DNA of 64,000 nucleotides from Sporomusa malonica (GTDB lineage Bacteria > Bacillota > Negativicutes > Sporomusales > Sporomusaceae). The position numbers and the translations under genes were made by a program. Where the stretch lies: contig NZ_FWXI01000023.1 in assembly GCF_900176355.1 (NCBI RefSeq), positions 28,151 to 92,150 of the forward strand, given 5' to 3'. Below are positions 26,534-33,935 of this stretch, in pieces (position 1 is the first letter of the stretch; every line of letters begins with the position of its first letter). The notes beneath the pieces were generated by a model. It searched no databases. It worked only from the letters and a program-made list of their open reading frames with translations, and was not told the DNA's origin.

Positions 26534-26570
26534 AACTGGATTTCAGCATACTCCTTTTTTGGCTAACGCT
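26506..26570. terminator. Perfect 30-bp inverted repeat, shared terminator of convergent genes
   Basis: The arm 26506-26535 is the exact reverse complement of 26541-26570, with a 5-nt loop. It contains AAAAAA/TTTTTT on each side, so works in both directions. It includes the stop codons of both the acetyltransferase and the STAS protein. Confidence 0.92.
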
Positions 26571-27534
26571 CAATTTCCTGCAAAATATCAAAATACTTAT
26601 TCCGCGCTCGCATCAAGTCCTCACTGGAGAGTTGTTTATCCACTGTCCGGCAGACAAATTTACCGATAACGGTGTTGCTGGCAGCCAGCAAAGCGCTAAT
26701 GTTTTTCATACAATCCCCGGCATAACCGGAGTAAGGATAGTTGTCCGCAATAGCGAATAAAGCTACTTTTTGATTACGCAGTTCTTTTAGAAAAGAGGCC
26801 GCTTCAGCATCCGCTGTAGCCTGATCAACCAGACAAATCACTGAAACCAAATCGAAGTCATCTGCCGGAGAAGCAGCCTGCACGGTAATGCAAGGGGTGT
26901 CGCCAGGGAGTGTATCACGGATAGCCTGGGCGAGTTGTTGAGGTACGTTATCCTGACTGGAGAAAACAATTTGTGTTGCTAGTGTTTCTGGCCGGGATAC
27001 AGTTTTTTTGGCAATTTGGGCGCTTGGCACGATGAGTACCCGGGCATTTTTGATTTCTTGTTCCAGGTTATGGCAAATGAAATCAATAGTTTGTTGTACC
27101 TGACGCATGGTCTGGTCACAGTCAAACACCAGATAAATTTCGATATGAGCTACCGCGTTTTCCATACGAACTTTTAGATCTAATATATCTTCGTATTGGT
27201 CAAAAAAACTAACAAGGCTTTTGAGTGCAACCAAGGCAACGGATTCTTCTATACTGTAAAATTTAAATAAATAAGACTGTTGTAGGGCTGCTTTGACATT
27301 GGGTTTTATTTGGCAAATACCAAGCTCGCCCCCAATCTTGGCAAGAAAGCGGGCCACCTGGACTAGTTCTTCTGCGCCAGCCTCTGAGATAAATTCGGTA
27401 GCAGAAAAATCGCAAAGAATTTTCCGGGCACCATCGTTAATGAGTTTGATCAAAGCTGATTTTAGGATAATTGCCGACTGATCATCAATACGGGTAGGGA
27501 GAGGGAGGCTTCTTACTGTCTCGCTGACTGCCAT
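26563..27534 (-). CDS. STAS-domain protein with flavodoxin-like C-terminus
   Basis: 323-residue soluble protein. Residues ~1-100 look like a STAS (anti-sigma factor antagonist) domain: LPTRIDDQSAIILKSAL, then ILCDFSATEFISEAGAEELV, where the usual phosphorylatable Ser/Thr region reads SEAGA. The middle is an alpha/beta stretch with acidic character. The last ~130 residues carry a flavodoxin-like pattern (VALFAIADNYPYSGYAGDCM). Fusion of STAS to such a part is uncommon. The start is ATG 27534, 7 nt after GAGGAG; the TTG at 27549 overlaps the ribosome site. Single gene; role unknown, perhaps a partner-switching or stress regulator. Confidence 0.6.
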   Translation of the reverse strand: MAVSETVRSLPLPTRIDDQSAIILKSALIKLINDGARKILCDFSATEFISEAGAEELVQVARFLAKIGGELGICQIKPNVKAALQQSYLFKFYSIEESVALVALKSLVSFFDQYEDILDLKVRMENAVAHIEIYLVFDCDQTMRQVQQTIDFICHNLEQEIKNARVLIVPSAQIAKKTVSRPETLATQIVFSSQDNVPQQLAQAIRDTLPGDTPCITVQAASPADDFDLVSVICLVDQATADAEAASFLKELRNQKVALFAIADNYPYSGYAGDCMKNISALLAASNTVIGKFVCRTVDKQLSSEDLMRARNKYFDILQEIER

Positions 27535-27703
27535 ATAATTGCTCCTCAATCATTAATTTTGCATTTACTATACTACTTAGTGAAATTTTACCATAATTAT
27601 TCACTGTAATATATACACCCTCGATAATTAGTTTTACGACAAAAAAGGAACTATATACCTTTTATGGAATAATATAAAAAATGATTTTTGGAGGAATTGA
27701 ATA

Positions 27704-28558
27704 ATGCTGATCAATAAACTAGGAAAGTCGTTTGTCTATACTACTGAACTGGGAGGTATCAATGGTATAGATATTGATGAAAGTATTGCTAAAGTCAGGG
27801 ATTATGACGGTTTGGATGCAATTAATATACATGATTGCCCAAATGCGAGGCTGCGAATGAACTCAGTGATGGCGGCAGCTGTAATTAATCGGGCTACCGG
27901 CATTGAAACCATCCCCCATTATACCTGTCGAGATCGTAGTTTGTTAGGGACTCAAGCCGATTTGCTAGGAGCTCATGCCTTAGGGATTCGCTATTTGTTG
28001 CCGACAACTGGCGACGGTCCGCAGCATGGTCCTTATCAATCTGCGGCAGTATATGATTATAATACAGCTAAGTTGCTTGAGCTTATTAAAAACTTTAACC
28101 AGGGGAAAGATGCTAACGGCGAAGGGTTTAAGGGGCAGACTCAGTTTACCGCTGCGGCTACTGCTACTCCGGGCGCAGTCAACTTAGACGCCGAGATCGC
28201 TAAGATGCTGAGAAAAATTAACGCAGGCGCTGATTTCTTCCAGACTCAGCCAGTGTATGATGCAGGACAGGCCCTTGAATTTTTAGAAAAAGCCAGAGCT
28301 TTAGGTAAACCGGTGTTGTTAGGATTAATGCCATTAAAAAGCCTGAAGATGGCCGAGTTTGTCAATAAGAATGTCGCTGGTGTGACGGTTCCTCCAAATA
28401 TTTTAGCCGAAATGGAGCAGGGTAAAACCGGTTTTGAGGTGGCGTGCGAGTTCATCAGGCACGTTTACCGACAGGTGGATGGATTGCATATATTCGGCAT
28501 GGGTGATGTAGCGGTAACTAATAAACTGATCGCTTTTACAAGAAACCTGCTAAAGTAA
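27704..28558 (+). CDS. Methylenetetrahydrofolate reductase (MetF-like)
   Basis: 284-residue TIM-barrel enzyme of the MetF family, interconverting 5,10-methylene- and 5-methyl-tetrahydrofolate in one-carbon metabolism. Visible family features are the early FVYTTELGG (with the catalytic Glu position), IPHYTCRDRSLLGTQADLLGAHALGI, LLPTTGDGP (flavin-binding TGD), and INAGADFFQTQPVYD. ATG at 27704 follows TTGGAGG. It is a lone gene; in acetogen-type anaerobes such enzymes serve the Wood-Ljungdahl route or methionine synthesis, and the sequence does not decide between them. Confidence 0.85.
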   Translation: MLINKLGKSFVYTTELGGINGIDIDESIAKVRDYDGLDAINIHDCPNARLRMNSVMAAAVINRATGIETIPHYTCRDRSLLGTQADLLGAHALGIRYLLPTTGDGPQHGPYQSAAVYDYNTAKLLELIKNFNQGKDANGEGFKGQTQFTAAATATPGAVNLDAEIAKMLRKINAGADFFQTQPVYDAGQALEFLEKARALGKPVLLGLMPLKSLKMAEFVNKNVAGVTVPPNILAEMEQGKTGFEVACEFIRHVYRQVDGLHIFGMGDVAVTNKLIAFTRNLLK

Positions 28559-28570
28559 TATGGAGAGACT

Positions 28571-28603
28571 TATAGCACTGAGGCATCATGCTTCAGTGCT
28601 ATA
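28571..28603. terminator. Shared terminator of convergent genes
   Basis: TATAGCACTGA (28571-28581) pairs with TCAGTGCTATA (28593-28603), with inner GCAT/ATGC. The stop codon of the minus-strand SH3 gene lies within it. Confidence 0.75.
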
Positions 28604-28882
28604 TCTATGGTCCTTCGGACTTAAAAATTTTAAGATGATCCACCCATGGTTCCCTTTATGCTCGACCTCCCAGAACTCTCCGTCTGGTGATTTTTTATAG
28701 ATTTTAACCACATCTCCTAGTTTTAATACCTCGACAATGGGGCTGGTAGGTGTTGGTTCGGCAAATAGTTTTACCTTATCAGTGTTAGTTACTGCTGTAA
28801 AAACAGCATGGGCTGGCAGGGAAAGGCAGATTGCAAGAGCCGCCAAGATAGCAATCACGAACGTAAATTTCCGTTTTTTCAT
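28586..28882 (-). CDS. Small secreted SH3-like domain protein
   Basis: 98 residues starting at ATG 28882 behind CAGGAGG. MKKRKFTF, a hydrophobic core and SLPAHA form a clear signal peptide. The mature part is a single bacterial SH3-like module: VKLFAEPTPTSPIVEVLKLG, then GEFWEVEHKGNHGWIILKFL. Such domains bind cell wall peptides. The reading frame extends upstream to 29065, but that part lacks a ribosome site and crosses the divergent promoter region. Confidence 0.8.
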   Translation of the reverse strand: MKKRKFTFVIAILAALAICLSLPAHAVFTAVTNTDKVKLFAEPTPTSPIVEVLKLGDVVKIYKKSPDGEFWEVEHKGNHGWIILKFLSPKDHRYSTEA

Positions 28883-29010
28883 AGAGAGCCTCCTGTCTAA
28901 TGAATGCTGATGACCATAGATTTCAACAAGTTGAGCCTTAAGTCCTACGCCGGCTGTCACATTTCTGTCACACTTAGTGGATAAAATTAGAAAAAAGGGG
29001 GGCGGTAAGA

Positions 29011-29490
29011 ATGAAAAAATTAGTGCTTTTAGTTTTGGCAATATTTGTAATGGCGATGTCTTCAACCGCGAGTGCTAAGGAGCGTCATCACGACTGGTCT
29101 GGATCGAAATTTAACAATGGGAGATGGCAACAATCCCACGCCGTATCAGAGAGGCATATGCCATTTAAATGGCATGAACGCCGTGACAGGGATACTGTTT
29201 CAAGGTATAGGCTTGAGCGTATCCATGACTATCGAATGAGTGAAAGGTTTCCAGGGTTGCATGCTTATAAATGGCGGGATCATAACGGCAGAAACTTCTA
29301 CTACAATGGAAAACGCGTAAAAGATGCAGTATTATTTTACGATGATTCGGATGAGTTGGTTAGCGTTGGCTTTATGCGCGCTGGGAAATTTATCGTTATT
29401 CGGGATGATGACAGAAGCTATGAAACTCACGACGATTTTCTTACTTCATGGTTAAAAGTATTGATAGTAAATGAGATAATGAGAAGTTAG
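29011..29490 (+). CDS. Exported basic protein of unknown function
   Basis: 159 residues with a clean signal peptide (MKKLVLLVLAIFVMAMSS, cleavage after TASA). The mature protein is rich in His, Arg and Trp in its first half (KERHHDWSGS, RHMPFKWHERRDRD), then has a more structured C-terminal region (YNGKRVKDAVLFYDDSDELV). I do not recognise a family; metal or envelope binding is possible from the composition only. ATG at 29011 follows GGGGGGCGG. It is divergent from the SH3 protein gene (128 bp between them). Confidence 0.65.
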   Translation: MKKLVLLVLAIFVMAMSSTASAKERHHDWSGSKFNNGRWQQSHAVSERHMPFKWHERRDRDTVSRYRLERIHDYRMSERFPGLHAYKWRDHNGRNFYYNGKRVKDAVLFYDDSDELVSVGFMRAGKFIVIRDDDRSYETHDDFLTSWLKVLIVNEIMRS

Positions 29491-29537
29491 AAAAGAAGTG
29501 CTCTACAACCGATGATGACGGCTGTAGAGTTCTTTTT
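29491..29537 (+). terminator. Terminator after exported protein gene
   Basis: AAAAGAA plus CTCTACA (29491-29507) pairs with TGTAGAG plus TTCTTTT (29523-29536), ending in a T-run. Confidence 0.75.
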
Positions 29538-29622
29538 ATTCTGTAAGAGAGCATAACTTTACCAATGATTTATTTATCAGGCAAGATGTAGGGATTTTGT
29601 AATTTGGTGCGAATAAATAAGT

Positions 29623-29817
29623 ATGAGCAAAGCATTAAATAATCTTATCAAAGCTTATCAAGAGTTTTGTGCCGAGCAGGCTGAGACGGGCGGGTGTGAA
29701 ACTTGTCCGATGTGCCGGCCTGTAGAGAGTGATGTTTGCAATGAGTTCTATATTCTGCAAAAACTGACTGAGCTAAGAAAGGGAGAAAGGCAGGGAGCTA
29801 ATGACCGATCCGATTGA
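29623..29817 (+). CDS. Small cysteine-rich hypothetical protein
   Basis: 64 residues, not recognised. A compact cysteine group, GGCETCPMCRP, plus Cys at 17 and near 38 could bind zinc or an iron-sulfur centre. The rest is helical and charged. The ribosome site before ATG 29623 is weak. Its end overlaps the next gene by 17 bp, whose ribosome site lies inside it, so the two are likely cotranslated. A similarly sized Cys-rich protein is at 48313-48483 on the other strand. Confidence 0.55.
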   Translation: MSKALNNLIKAYQEFCAEQAETGGCETCPMCRPVESDVCNEFYILQKLTELRKGERQGANDRSD

Positions 29818-30094
29818 AGATTATAGGTATTTGCTTGCCCTCCATTTGCGAGATATCAGCAAGCGGTATGGAGTACTCTATTATGATGTACTTAGAGGTA
29901 AAATATCAGATGAGGCTCAGGAGGTGTATGCTGAGGGCTTGGCCCGGGTATTTGACTATATGAATATTCGGCACGGGTTGGAGTTGGCCGATGTTATGGT
30001 AGTTCATGAGACTGTTATGGAGATAGCCCTTGCAGAATTTATTGCTGTGGCATTAGTAGATTCTGTGGTGGATAATCCCAAGGCGTTACATTGA
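29801..30094 (+). CDS. Hypothetical acidic helical protein
   Basis: 97 residues, strongly acidic and predicted mostly helical (DEAQEVYAEGLARVFDYMNI, ETVMEIALAEFIAVALV). No family recognised. ATG at 29801 follows GGGAG inside the preceding gene. It ends 9 bp before the dispersed repeat at 30104. Confidence 0.55.
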   Translation: MTDPIEDYRYLLALHLRDISKRYGVLYYDVLRGKISDEAQEVYAEGLARVFDYMNIRHGLELADVMVVHETVMEIALAEFIAVALVDSVVDNPKALH

Positions 30095-30103
30095 TTACCT
30101 TGC

Positions 30104-30192
30104 CCTGTTAGAAAGTATAACTTTCCGTCTGGATAAGGGCAACATCGACTTCCACCGTCGCCAAAGGCTCGGCGCAAGCCGTGTTTTCTTTA
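30104..30192 (+). repeat. Dispersed 89-bp repeat, copy 1 (copy 2 at 47163-47250)
   Basis: Matches 47163-47250 with five mismatches and one gap (about 93%) by hand alignment. It contains a small GAAAGT...ACTTTC hairpin, GGATAAGG, and a GGCTCGGCGCAAGCC hairpin followed by a T-rich end. It fills the 30095-30253 gap before ribU, which has no other visible element. Confidence 0.85.
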
Positions 30193-30253
30193 CCGGGATG
30201 CTATTGCAAGACAACGGACCATGCTTTGGTGGATAGGATTAGGGGGCAGGGGT

Positions 30254-30832
30254 TTGCATACTAAATTAGCCTACACAATACGAATCGCGATTCTAGCTAG
30301 CGTTGCTGCGATTTTAATGGTGCTGGAATCGCCTGTACTCTTTATGCCAGGTTTTCTAAAACTTGATTTTAGTGAAATACCGGCCATTATTGGCGCTTTT
30401 GCGCTTGGGCCTCTTGCCGGTTGTCTGATTGTGCTGCTAAAGAATCTGATTCATGTAAGCAGTACCCAGACGGCAGGTATCGGTGAGATGGCTAATTTTT
30501 TGGTAGGAACCTTCCTGGTTGTACCAGCCGCTTTCGTGTATAAATTGAGAAAGAATCGGACTGGAGCAATGGCTGCTCTTGTGACCGGAACACTGTCGAT
30601 GACGCTGGCAGCCGCAGTTTTAAATTACTGGGTGTTAATCCCTTTATATCAAGTAGCGTTGAAATTTCCGCCGGAGGCCATAGTCAATATGGGAAGAGCG
30701 GCTAATCCGCTAATTGTTGATCTAAAGACGTTTATCGTTTTTGCTATAATACCGTTTAACCTGTTCAAGGGAATTATTGTATCGACAATTACGATGATGG
30801 TGTACAAAAAAGTGTCGTCAGTTTTGCATTAA
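30254..30832 (+). CDS. ribU: Riboflavin ECF transporter S component (RibU)
   Basis: Substrate-binding membrane subunit of an energy-coupling factor transporter, most like RibU: FLKLDFSEIPAIIGAFALGP and AGIGEMANFLVGTF are its hallmark stretches, and about five to six membrane helices are visible. I choose the TTG at 30254, 7 nt after AGGGGG, giving 192 residues beginning HTKLAYTIRIAILA; the frame opens at ATG 30221 but with no ribosome site. No FMN riboswitch is seen; instead a dispersed repeat lies in front. Confidence 0.85.
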   Translation: MHTKLAYTIRIAILASVAAILMVLESPVLFMPGFLKLDFSEIPAIIGAFALGPLAGCLIVLLKNLIHVSSTQTAGIGEMANFLVGTFLVVPAAFVYKLRKNRTGAMAALVTGTLSMTLAAAVLNYWVLIPLYQVALKFPPEAIVNMGRAANPLIVDLKTFIVFAIIPFNLFKGIIVSTITMMVYKKVSSVLH

Positions 30833-30853
30833 TGGGGTTGTGGAGGTTGAGTA

Positions 30854-31090
30854 ATGACTGCATCAAAGCCGGATAGAGTGAAAACGGGTATCTATCGCCA
30901 CTACAAGGGGAAGCAGTATCAGGTGATTGGAGAGGCTACTCACAGCGAAACTCTTGAACCTGTGGTAATTTATCGAGCGCTCTACGGGGAATTTGGTCTA
31001 TGGGTGAGACCTAAGGCAATGTTTTGTGAAAACATTATAATTGAAGGCAGGGAAGTGCCTAGGTTTAATTTAGAGATAGAAGTATATTAA
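30854..31090 (+). CDS. DUF1653 domain protein
   Basis: 78 residues of the DUF1653 family: GIYRHYKGKQYQVIGEATHS and LWVRPKAMFCENI are its typical strands. Small cytoplasmic beta protein without known role, common in many bacteria. ATG at 30854 lies 21 bp after ribU with a GGAGG-like site, so probably the same transcript. Confidence 0.85.
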   Translation: MTASKPDRVKTGIYRHYKGKQYQVIGEATHSETLEPVVIYRALYGEFGLWVRPKAMFCENIIIEGREVPRFNLEIEVY

Positions 31091-31132
31091 AAAAGCGAAA
31101 AGCTACCAAATTTGGCGGCTTTTCGCTTTTTT
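31091..31132. terminator. Terminator after DUF1653 gene
   Basis: AAAAGCGAAAAGC (31091-31103) pairs with GCTTTTCGCTTTT (31118-31130); T-runs occur in both directions, so it may also end the converging gene. Confidence 0.85.
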
Positions 31133-31141
31133 CTTATATGT

Positions 31142-31699
31142 CTAAACAATTTTAGAGAGCGGTGTCAGTTTGCCGACAATGGCCAGTATCTGGCGTACGG
31201 CCACCTCTAGTGAACCGGTGTTTTTTACAACATAGTTGGCTGTCTGCCAATTGTTAAACTCACCGGTACTGTTGGCATACTCAATACGGCGGTTGATAAG
31301 TTCATGACTATCGCCGCGATCTAGCATACGGCTAATAACTGTATCATAGTCTATCATAATGAATATGGACTCAACCCGGTGGGCAAGTAGTTTTTTTAGC
31401 TGGTTCAAACCTTGTGTCTCAACAGCAACAGTGCTTATTGGGTGCTGGTTGACTTTGTTCAAGACTTCGGCTTTACTTAATCCGTATAAATTACCTGAGT
31501 ACTCAACCCGTTCGATAATCTCAGTTTTTTGGAATTCTTCCTTACTCACAAAGTAGTAGTGCCCGCCATGTTGCTCATCCGGTCTGGGTTTCCGGGTGGT
31601 GTGGCTCAGTATCTCTGGAATGCCATATTGGACAAGCTCTTTTTGAATACTGGTTTTGCCTGAGGCGGGGGGACCTATAAGCGCATATACTTTGTTCAT
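31142..31699 (-). CDS. Guanylate kinase-like protein
   Basis: 185 residues of the guanylate kinase fold. The P-loop is GPPASGKTS, and the GMP-binding segment SHTTRKPRPDEQHGGHYYFV is well kept, as is YSGNLYGLS. The later lid region is more diverged from housekeeping Gmk. It is a lone gene far from rpoZ/recG-type neighbours, so it may be a second, specialised nucleotide kinase. ATG at 31699 follows GGAGG. Confidence 0.78.
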   Translation of the reverse strand: MNKVYALIGPPASGKTSIQKELVQYGIPEILSHTTRKPRPDEQHGGHYYFVSKEEFQKTEIIERVEYSGNLYGLSKAEVLNKVNQHPISTVAVETQGLNQLKKLLAHRVESIFIMIDYDTVISRMLDRGDSHELINRRIEYANSTGEFNNWQTANYVVKNTGSLEVAVRQILAIVGKLTPLSKIV

Positions 31700-31747
31700 A
31701 AATCCTCCGTTATCTATATGGTTAGTTTACTTCAAAAGGTCATAGGT

Positions 31748-31776
31748 AAAAAAAAACTTCTGGTTTATCCAGAAGC
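31748..31776 (-). terminator. Terminator after yjfB-like gene
   Basis: On the minus strand GCTTCTGG and CCAGAAG form a stem (31757-31775) followed by nine T. Confidence 0.85.
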
Positions 31777-31789
31777 TTTCCGGCTCAAA

Positions 31790-31978
31790 CTAAGCAGATA
31801 TATCAATGGCGTTGCCCAAATGAGACGGTGAGATACGGGGTTCTGCCGCTGGGAGTTGGTCAAGCAGGTTCTGATTTTGCGTGACAGACGTATCCATAGC
31901 TTTTTTCATTACTAAAATACTGGCTTGATCACTGACTGTCAATTGCGAAGAGGCCATAGAAAGCGCTGCAATATCCAT
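31790..31978 (-). CDS. YjfB family putative motility protein
   Basis: 62 residues of the YjfB family: it starts MDIAALSMASSQLTV and has ILVMKKAMDTSVTQNQNLL, the standard pattern. The family is linked to motility loci in some Bacillota, but the function is unproven, and no flagellar gene is in the window. ATG at 31978 follows GGAGG. Single gene with its own terminator. Confidence 0.8.
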   Translation of the reverse strand: MDIAALSMASSQLTVSDQASILVMKKAMDTSVTQNQNLLDQLPAAEPRISPSHLGNAIDISA

Positions 31979-32188
31979 AGGTGTTCGCCTCCATTGCTAT
32001 TATATGTTAATTATACTTCCGGGAAGAAGAGCAAGTCAATGCGACAATTGTACTATCTTGTTGCCTGTTAGTAAATACTAGCTTAGTATATCGAATATTT
32101 GTCTAAAAGGGCTGGGTAAAATTTATTTTTGTGGCACAAAAACAAAGCAGGAATATTAAGAAAAGTAGCCAATATATCCATTAATAAG

Positions 32189-32221
32189 TTTGTAAACCGG
32201 TTTCCTAAACCGATTTACAAA
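32189..32221 (+). promoter_or_regulatory. Palindromic operator of the eda-kdgK-lacI operon
   Basis: TTTGTAAACCGGTTT (32189-32203) and AAACCGATTTACAAA (32207-32221) are inverted with one mismatch and a 3-nt spacer. Each half carries an AAACCGRTTT-type core, the style of LacI/KdgR-family operators. The regulator is probably the LacI protein encoded third in the operon. Confidence 0.7.
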
Positions 32222-32239
32222 AAAGAAGGGATGATACCA

Positions 32240-32887
32240 ATGATACCAAAATTAAATGTACTGCAAAAGATTATGGACTCTGGCGTAGTTGCTGTTGTTC
32301 GTGCAGAAACCTCCGAGCAGGCTGTCAAGATTGCTGATGCTTGCCTCAAAGGTGGCATTGCGGCTATTGAGATTACTTTTACTGTGCCAGGTGCTGCTGA
32401 TGTAATTAAAGACCTTGCCGCTAACTATAAGAATGGTGAATTGATTATTGGTGCAGGCACTGTGCTTGATCCCGAGACAGCCCGCGTGGCTATTTTAGCT
32501 GGTGCTCAATATATTGTCAGCCCATCATTCAATCTCGAAACTGTCAAACTATGTAATCGTTACCAAGTACCCATCATGGCAGGCTGCATGACTATTAAAG
32601 AAATCGTGGAAGCCATGGAAGCAGGCACTGATATTATTAAACTCTTCCCGGGAGAAGCCTTAGGAGTATCTTTTGTAAAAGCGCTCAAGGGTCCGTTGCC
32701 CCAGGCACCTGTTATGCCAACCGGCGGTGTTAGCCTTGATAACGTACAAGACTGGATTAAAGCCGGTTGTGTAGCTGTTGGCGTCGGTGGCAACCTGACT
32801 GCCGGTGCCAAGAAGGGCGACTATGAGTCAATCACTGAGATTGGCAAACAGTTTATTGAAAAAGTCCGTCAAGCTCGCGGTATATAA
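32240..32887 (+). CDS. eda: 2-dehydro-3-deoxy-phosphogluconate aldolase (KDPG/KHG aldolase)
   Basis: Class I aldolase that splits KDPG to pyruvate and glyceraldehyde 3-phosphate. Motifs: VVAVVRAETSEQAVKIADAC, GGIAAIEITFTVPGA (Glu of the active site), IGAGTVLDPE, IVSPSFN, and the Schiff-base lysine in DIIKLFPGEALG. 215 residues from ATG 32240 matches the family. The frame opens at 32129, but that would put the operator inside the coding region; the ATG at 32231 lies too close to the ribosome site GAAGGG. First gene of a KDG-use operon with kdgK and a LacI regulator. Confidence 0.9.
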   Translation: MIPKLNVLQKIMDSGVVAVVRAETSEQAVKIADACLKGGIAAIEITFTVPGAADVIKDLAANYKNGELIIGAGTVLDPETARVAILAGAQYIVSPSFNLETVKLCNRYQVPIMAGCMTIKEIVEAMEAGTDIIKLFPGEALGVSFVKALKGPLPQAPVMPTGGVSLDNVQDWIKAGCVAVGVGGNLTAGAKKGDYESITEIGKQFIEKVRQARGI

Positions 32888-32907
32888 TAATTTTAAGAGG
32901 TGTAGAC

Positions 32908-33930
32908 ATGAAAAAAGTAGTATGTTTTGGTGAAATTATGCTCCGTCTGGCTCCTGTTGGTTACCAGCGTTTTGAGCAAACCCCTAGCTTTGAGGCTGTC
33001 TATGGCGGCGGCGAGGCCAACGTGTGCGTATCCCTGGCCAATTATGGCGAAAATGCATTATTTGTCACCAAAGTTCCTAATAATCCCATCGGCCAGGCGG
33101 CTGTTAACGAAATGCGCCGCTACGGTGTTGACACTAGCCAAATGATTCGCGGCGGCGAACGTCTGGGCATCTATTTCTGCGAAAAGGGTGCTTCCCAGCG
33201 TCCGTCCAAGGTAGTCTATGATCGCGCTCATTCCTCTATTTCCGGTGCCCAAAAAGGAGATTTTGACTGGAAAAAAATCTTCGAAGGCGCTACCTGGTTC
33301 CATTTTACCGGCATTACCCCAGCCCTGGGCGACAATGTAGCCGAGTGTGTGTTGGAGGCTTGTAAAGCTGCTAAAGAAGTCGGGCTGACTACAAGCTGCG
33401 ACCTCAACTTCCGCAAAAATCTGTGGACAAGTGAAAAAGCTGGCCAGGTTATGGCTCAGTTTATGCCTTATGTGGACGTATGTATTGCTAACGAAGAAGA
33501 TGCTGAAAAAGTATTCGGCATTAAAGCAGATAACACCGACATTACCGGCGGCAAGCTCAGCCACGAAGGCTACAAAGATGTTGCTATGAAACTTAAAGAA
33601 CGCTTTGGGTTTAAAGCTGTTGCCATCACCCTGCGCGGCAGCATCTCGGCTTCTGATAACAACTGGGCGGCTATGTTGTATAAAGATAATGAGTTCTACT
33701 TCTCCCGCAATTATGCCATCCACATTGTTGACCGCGTTGGCGGTGGCGATTCCTTTGGCGGCGGCTTGATCTATGCCATGATGAACAATTACTCGAATGC
33801 TGATGCGCTTGAGTTTGCTGTAGCTGCTTCCTGCCTCAAGCACACCATTGAAGGCGACCATAACCATGTTACTGTTAGCGAAGTCAAGGCGCTAATGGGT
33901 GGCGACGGTTCAGGACGCGTACAACGGTAA
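32908..33930 (+). CDS. kdgK: 2-keto-3-deoxygluconate kinase (PfkB family)
   Basis: 340-residue sugar kinase phosphorylating KDG to KDPG, the substrate of the aldolase before it. PfkB signatures: the N-terminal GGGEANVCVSLANYG and the C-terminal DRVGGGDSFGGGLIYAM with the catalytic Asp. ATG at 32908 follows AAGAGGTG, 20 bp after eda. Composition here is richer in GC and in C-ending codons than in the flanking genes. The operon would process KDG from pectin, alginate or gluconate breakdown; no upstream dehydratase or transporter is next to it. Confidence 0.9.
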   Translation: MKKVVCFGEIMLRLAPVGYQRFEQTPSFEAVYGGGEANVCVSLANYGENALFVTKVPNNPIGQAAVNEMRRYGVDTSQMIRGGERLGIYFCEKGASQRPSKVVYDRAHSSISGAQKGDFDWKKIFEGATWFHFTGITPALGDNVAECVLEACKAAKEVGLTTSCDLNFRKNLWTSEKAGQVMAQFMPYVDVCIANEEDAEKVFGIKADNTDITGGKLSHEGYKDVAMKLKERFGFKAVAITLRGSISASDNNWAAMLYKDNEFYFSRNYAIHIVDRVGGGDSFGGGLIYAMMNNYSNADALEFAVAASCLKHTIEGDHNHVTVSEVKALMGGDGSGRVQR

Positions 33931-33935
33931 CAAAA

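Noticed and set aside
30104..30253. FMN riboswitch before ribU
   Set aside because: The conserved FMN aptamer segments are absent; the gap is filled by the dispersed repeat.
33058..33867. 269-residue minus-strand frame opposite kdgK
   Set aside because: Shadow frame caused by the GC-rich codon use of kdgK; the kinase motifs on the plus strand are unambiguous.
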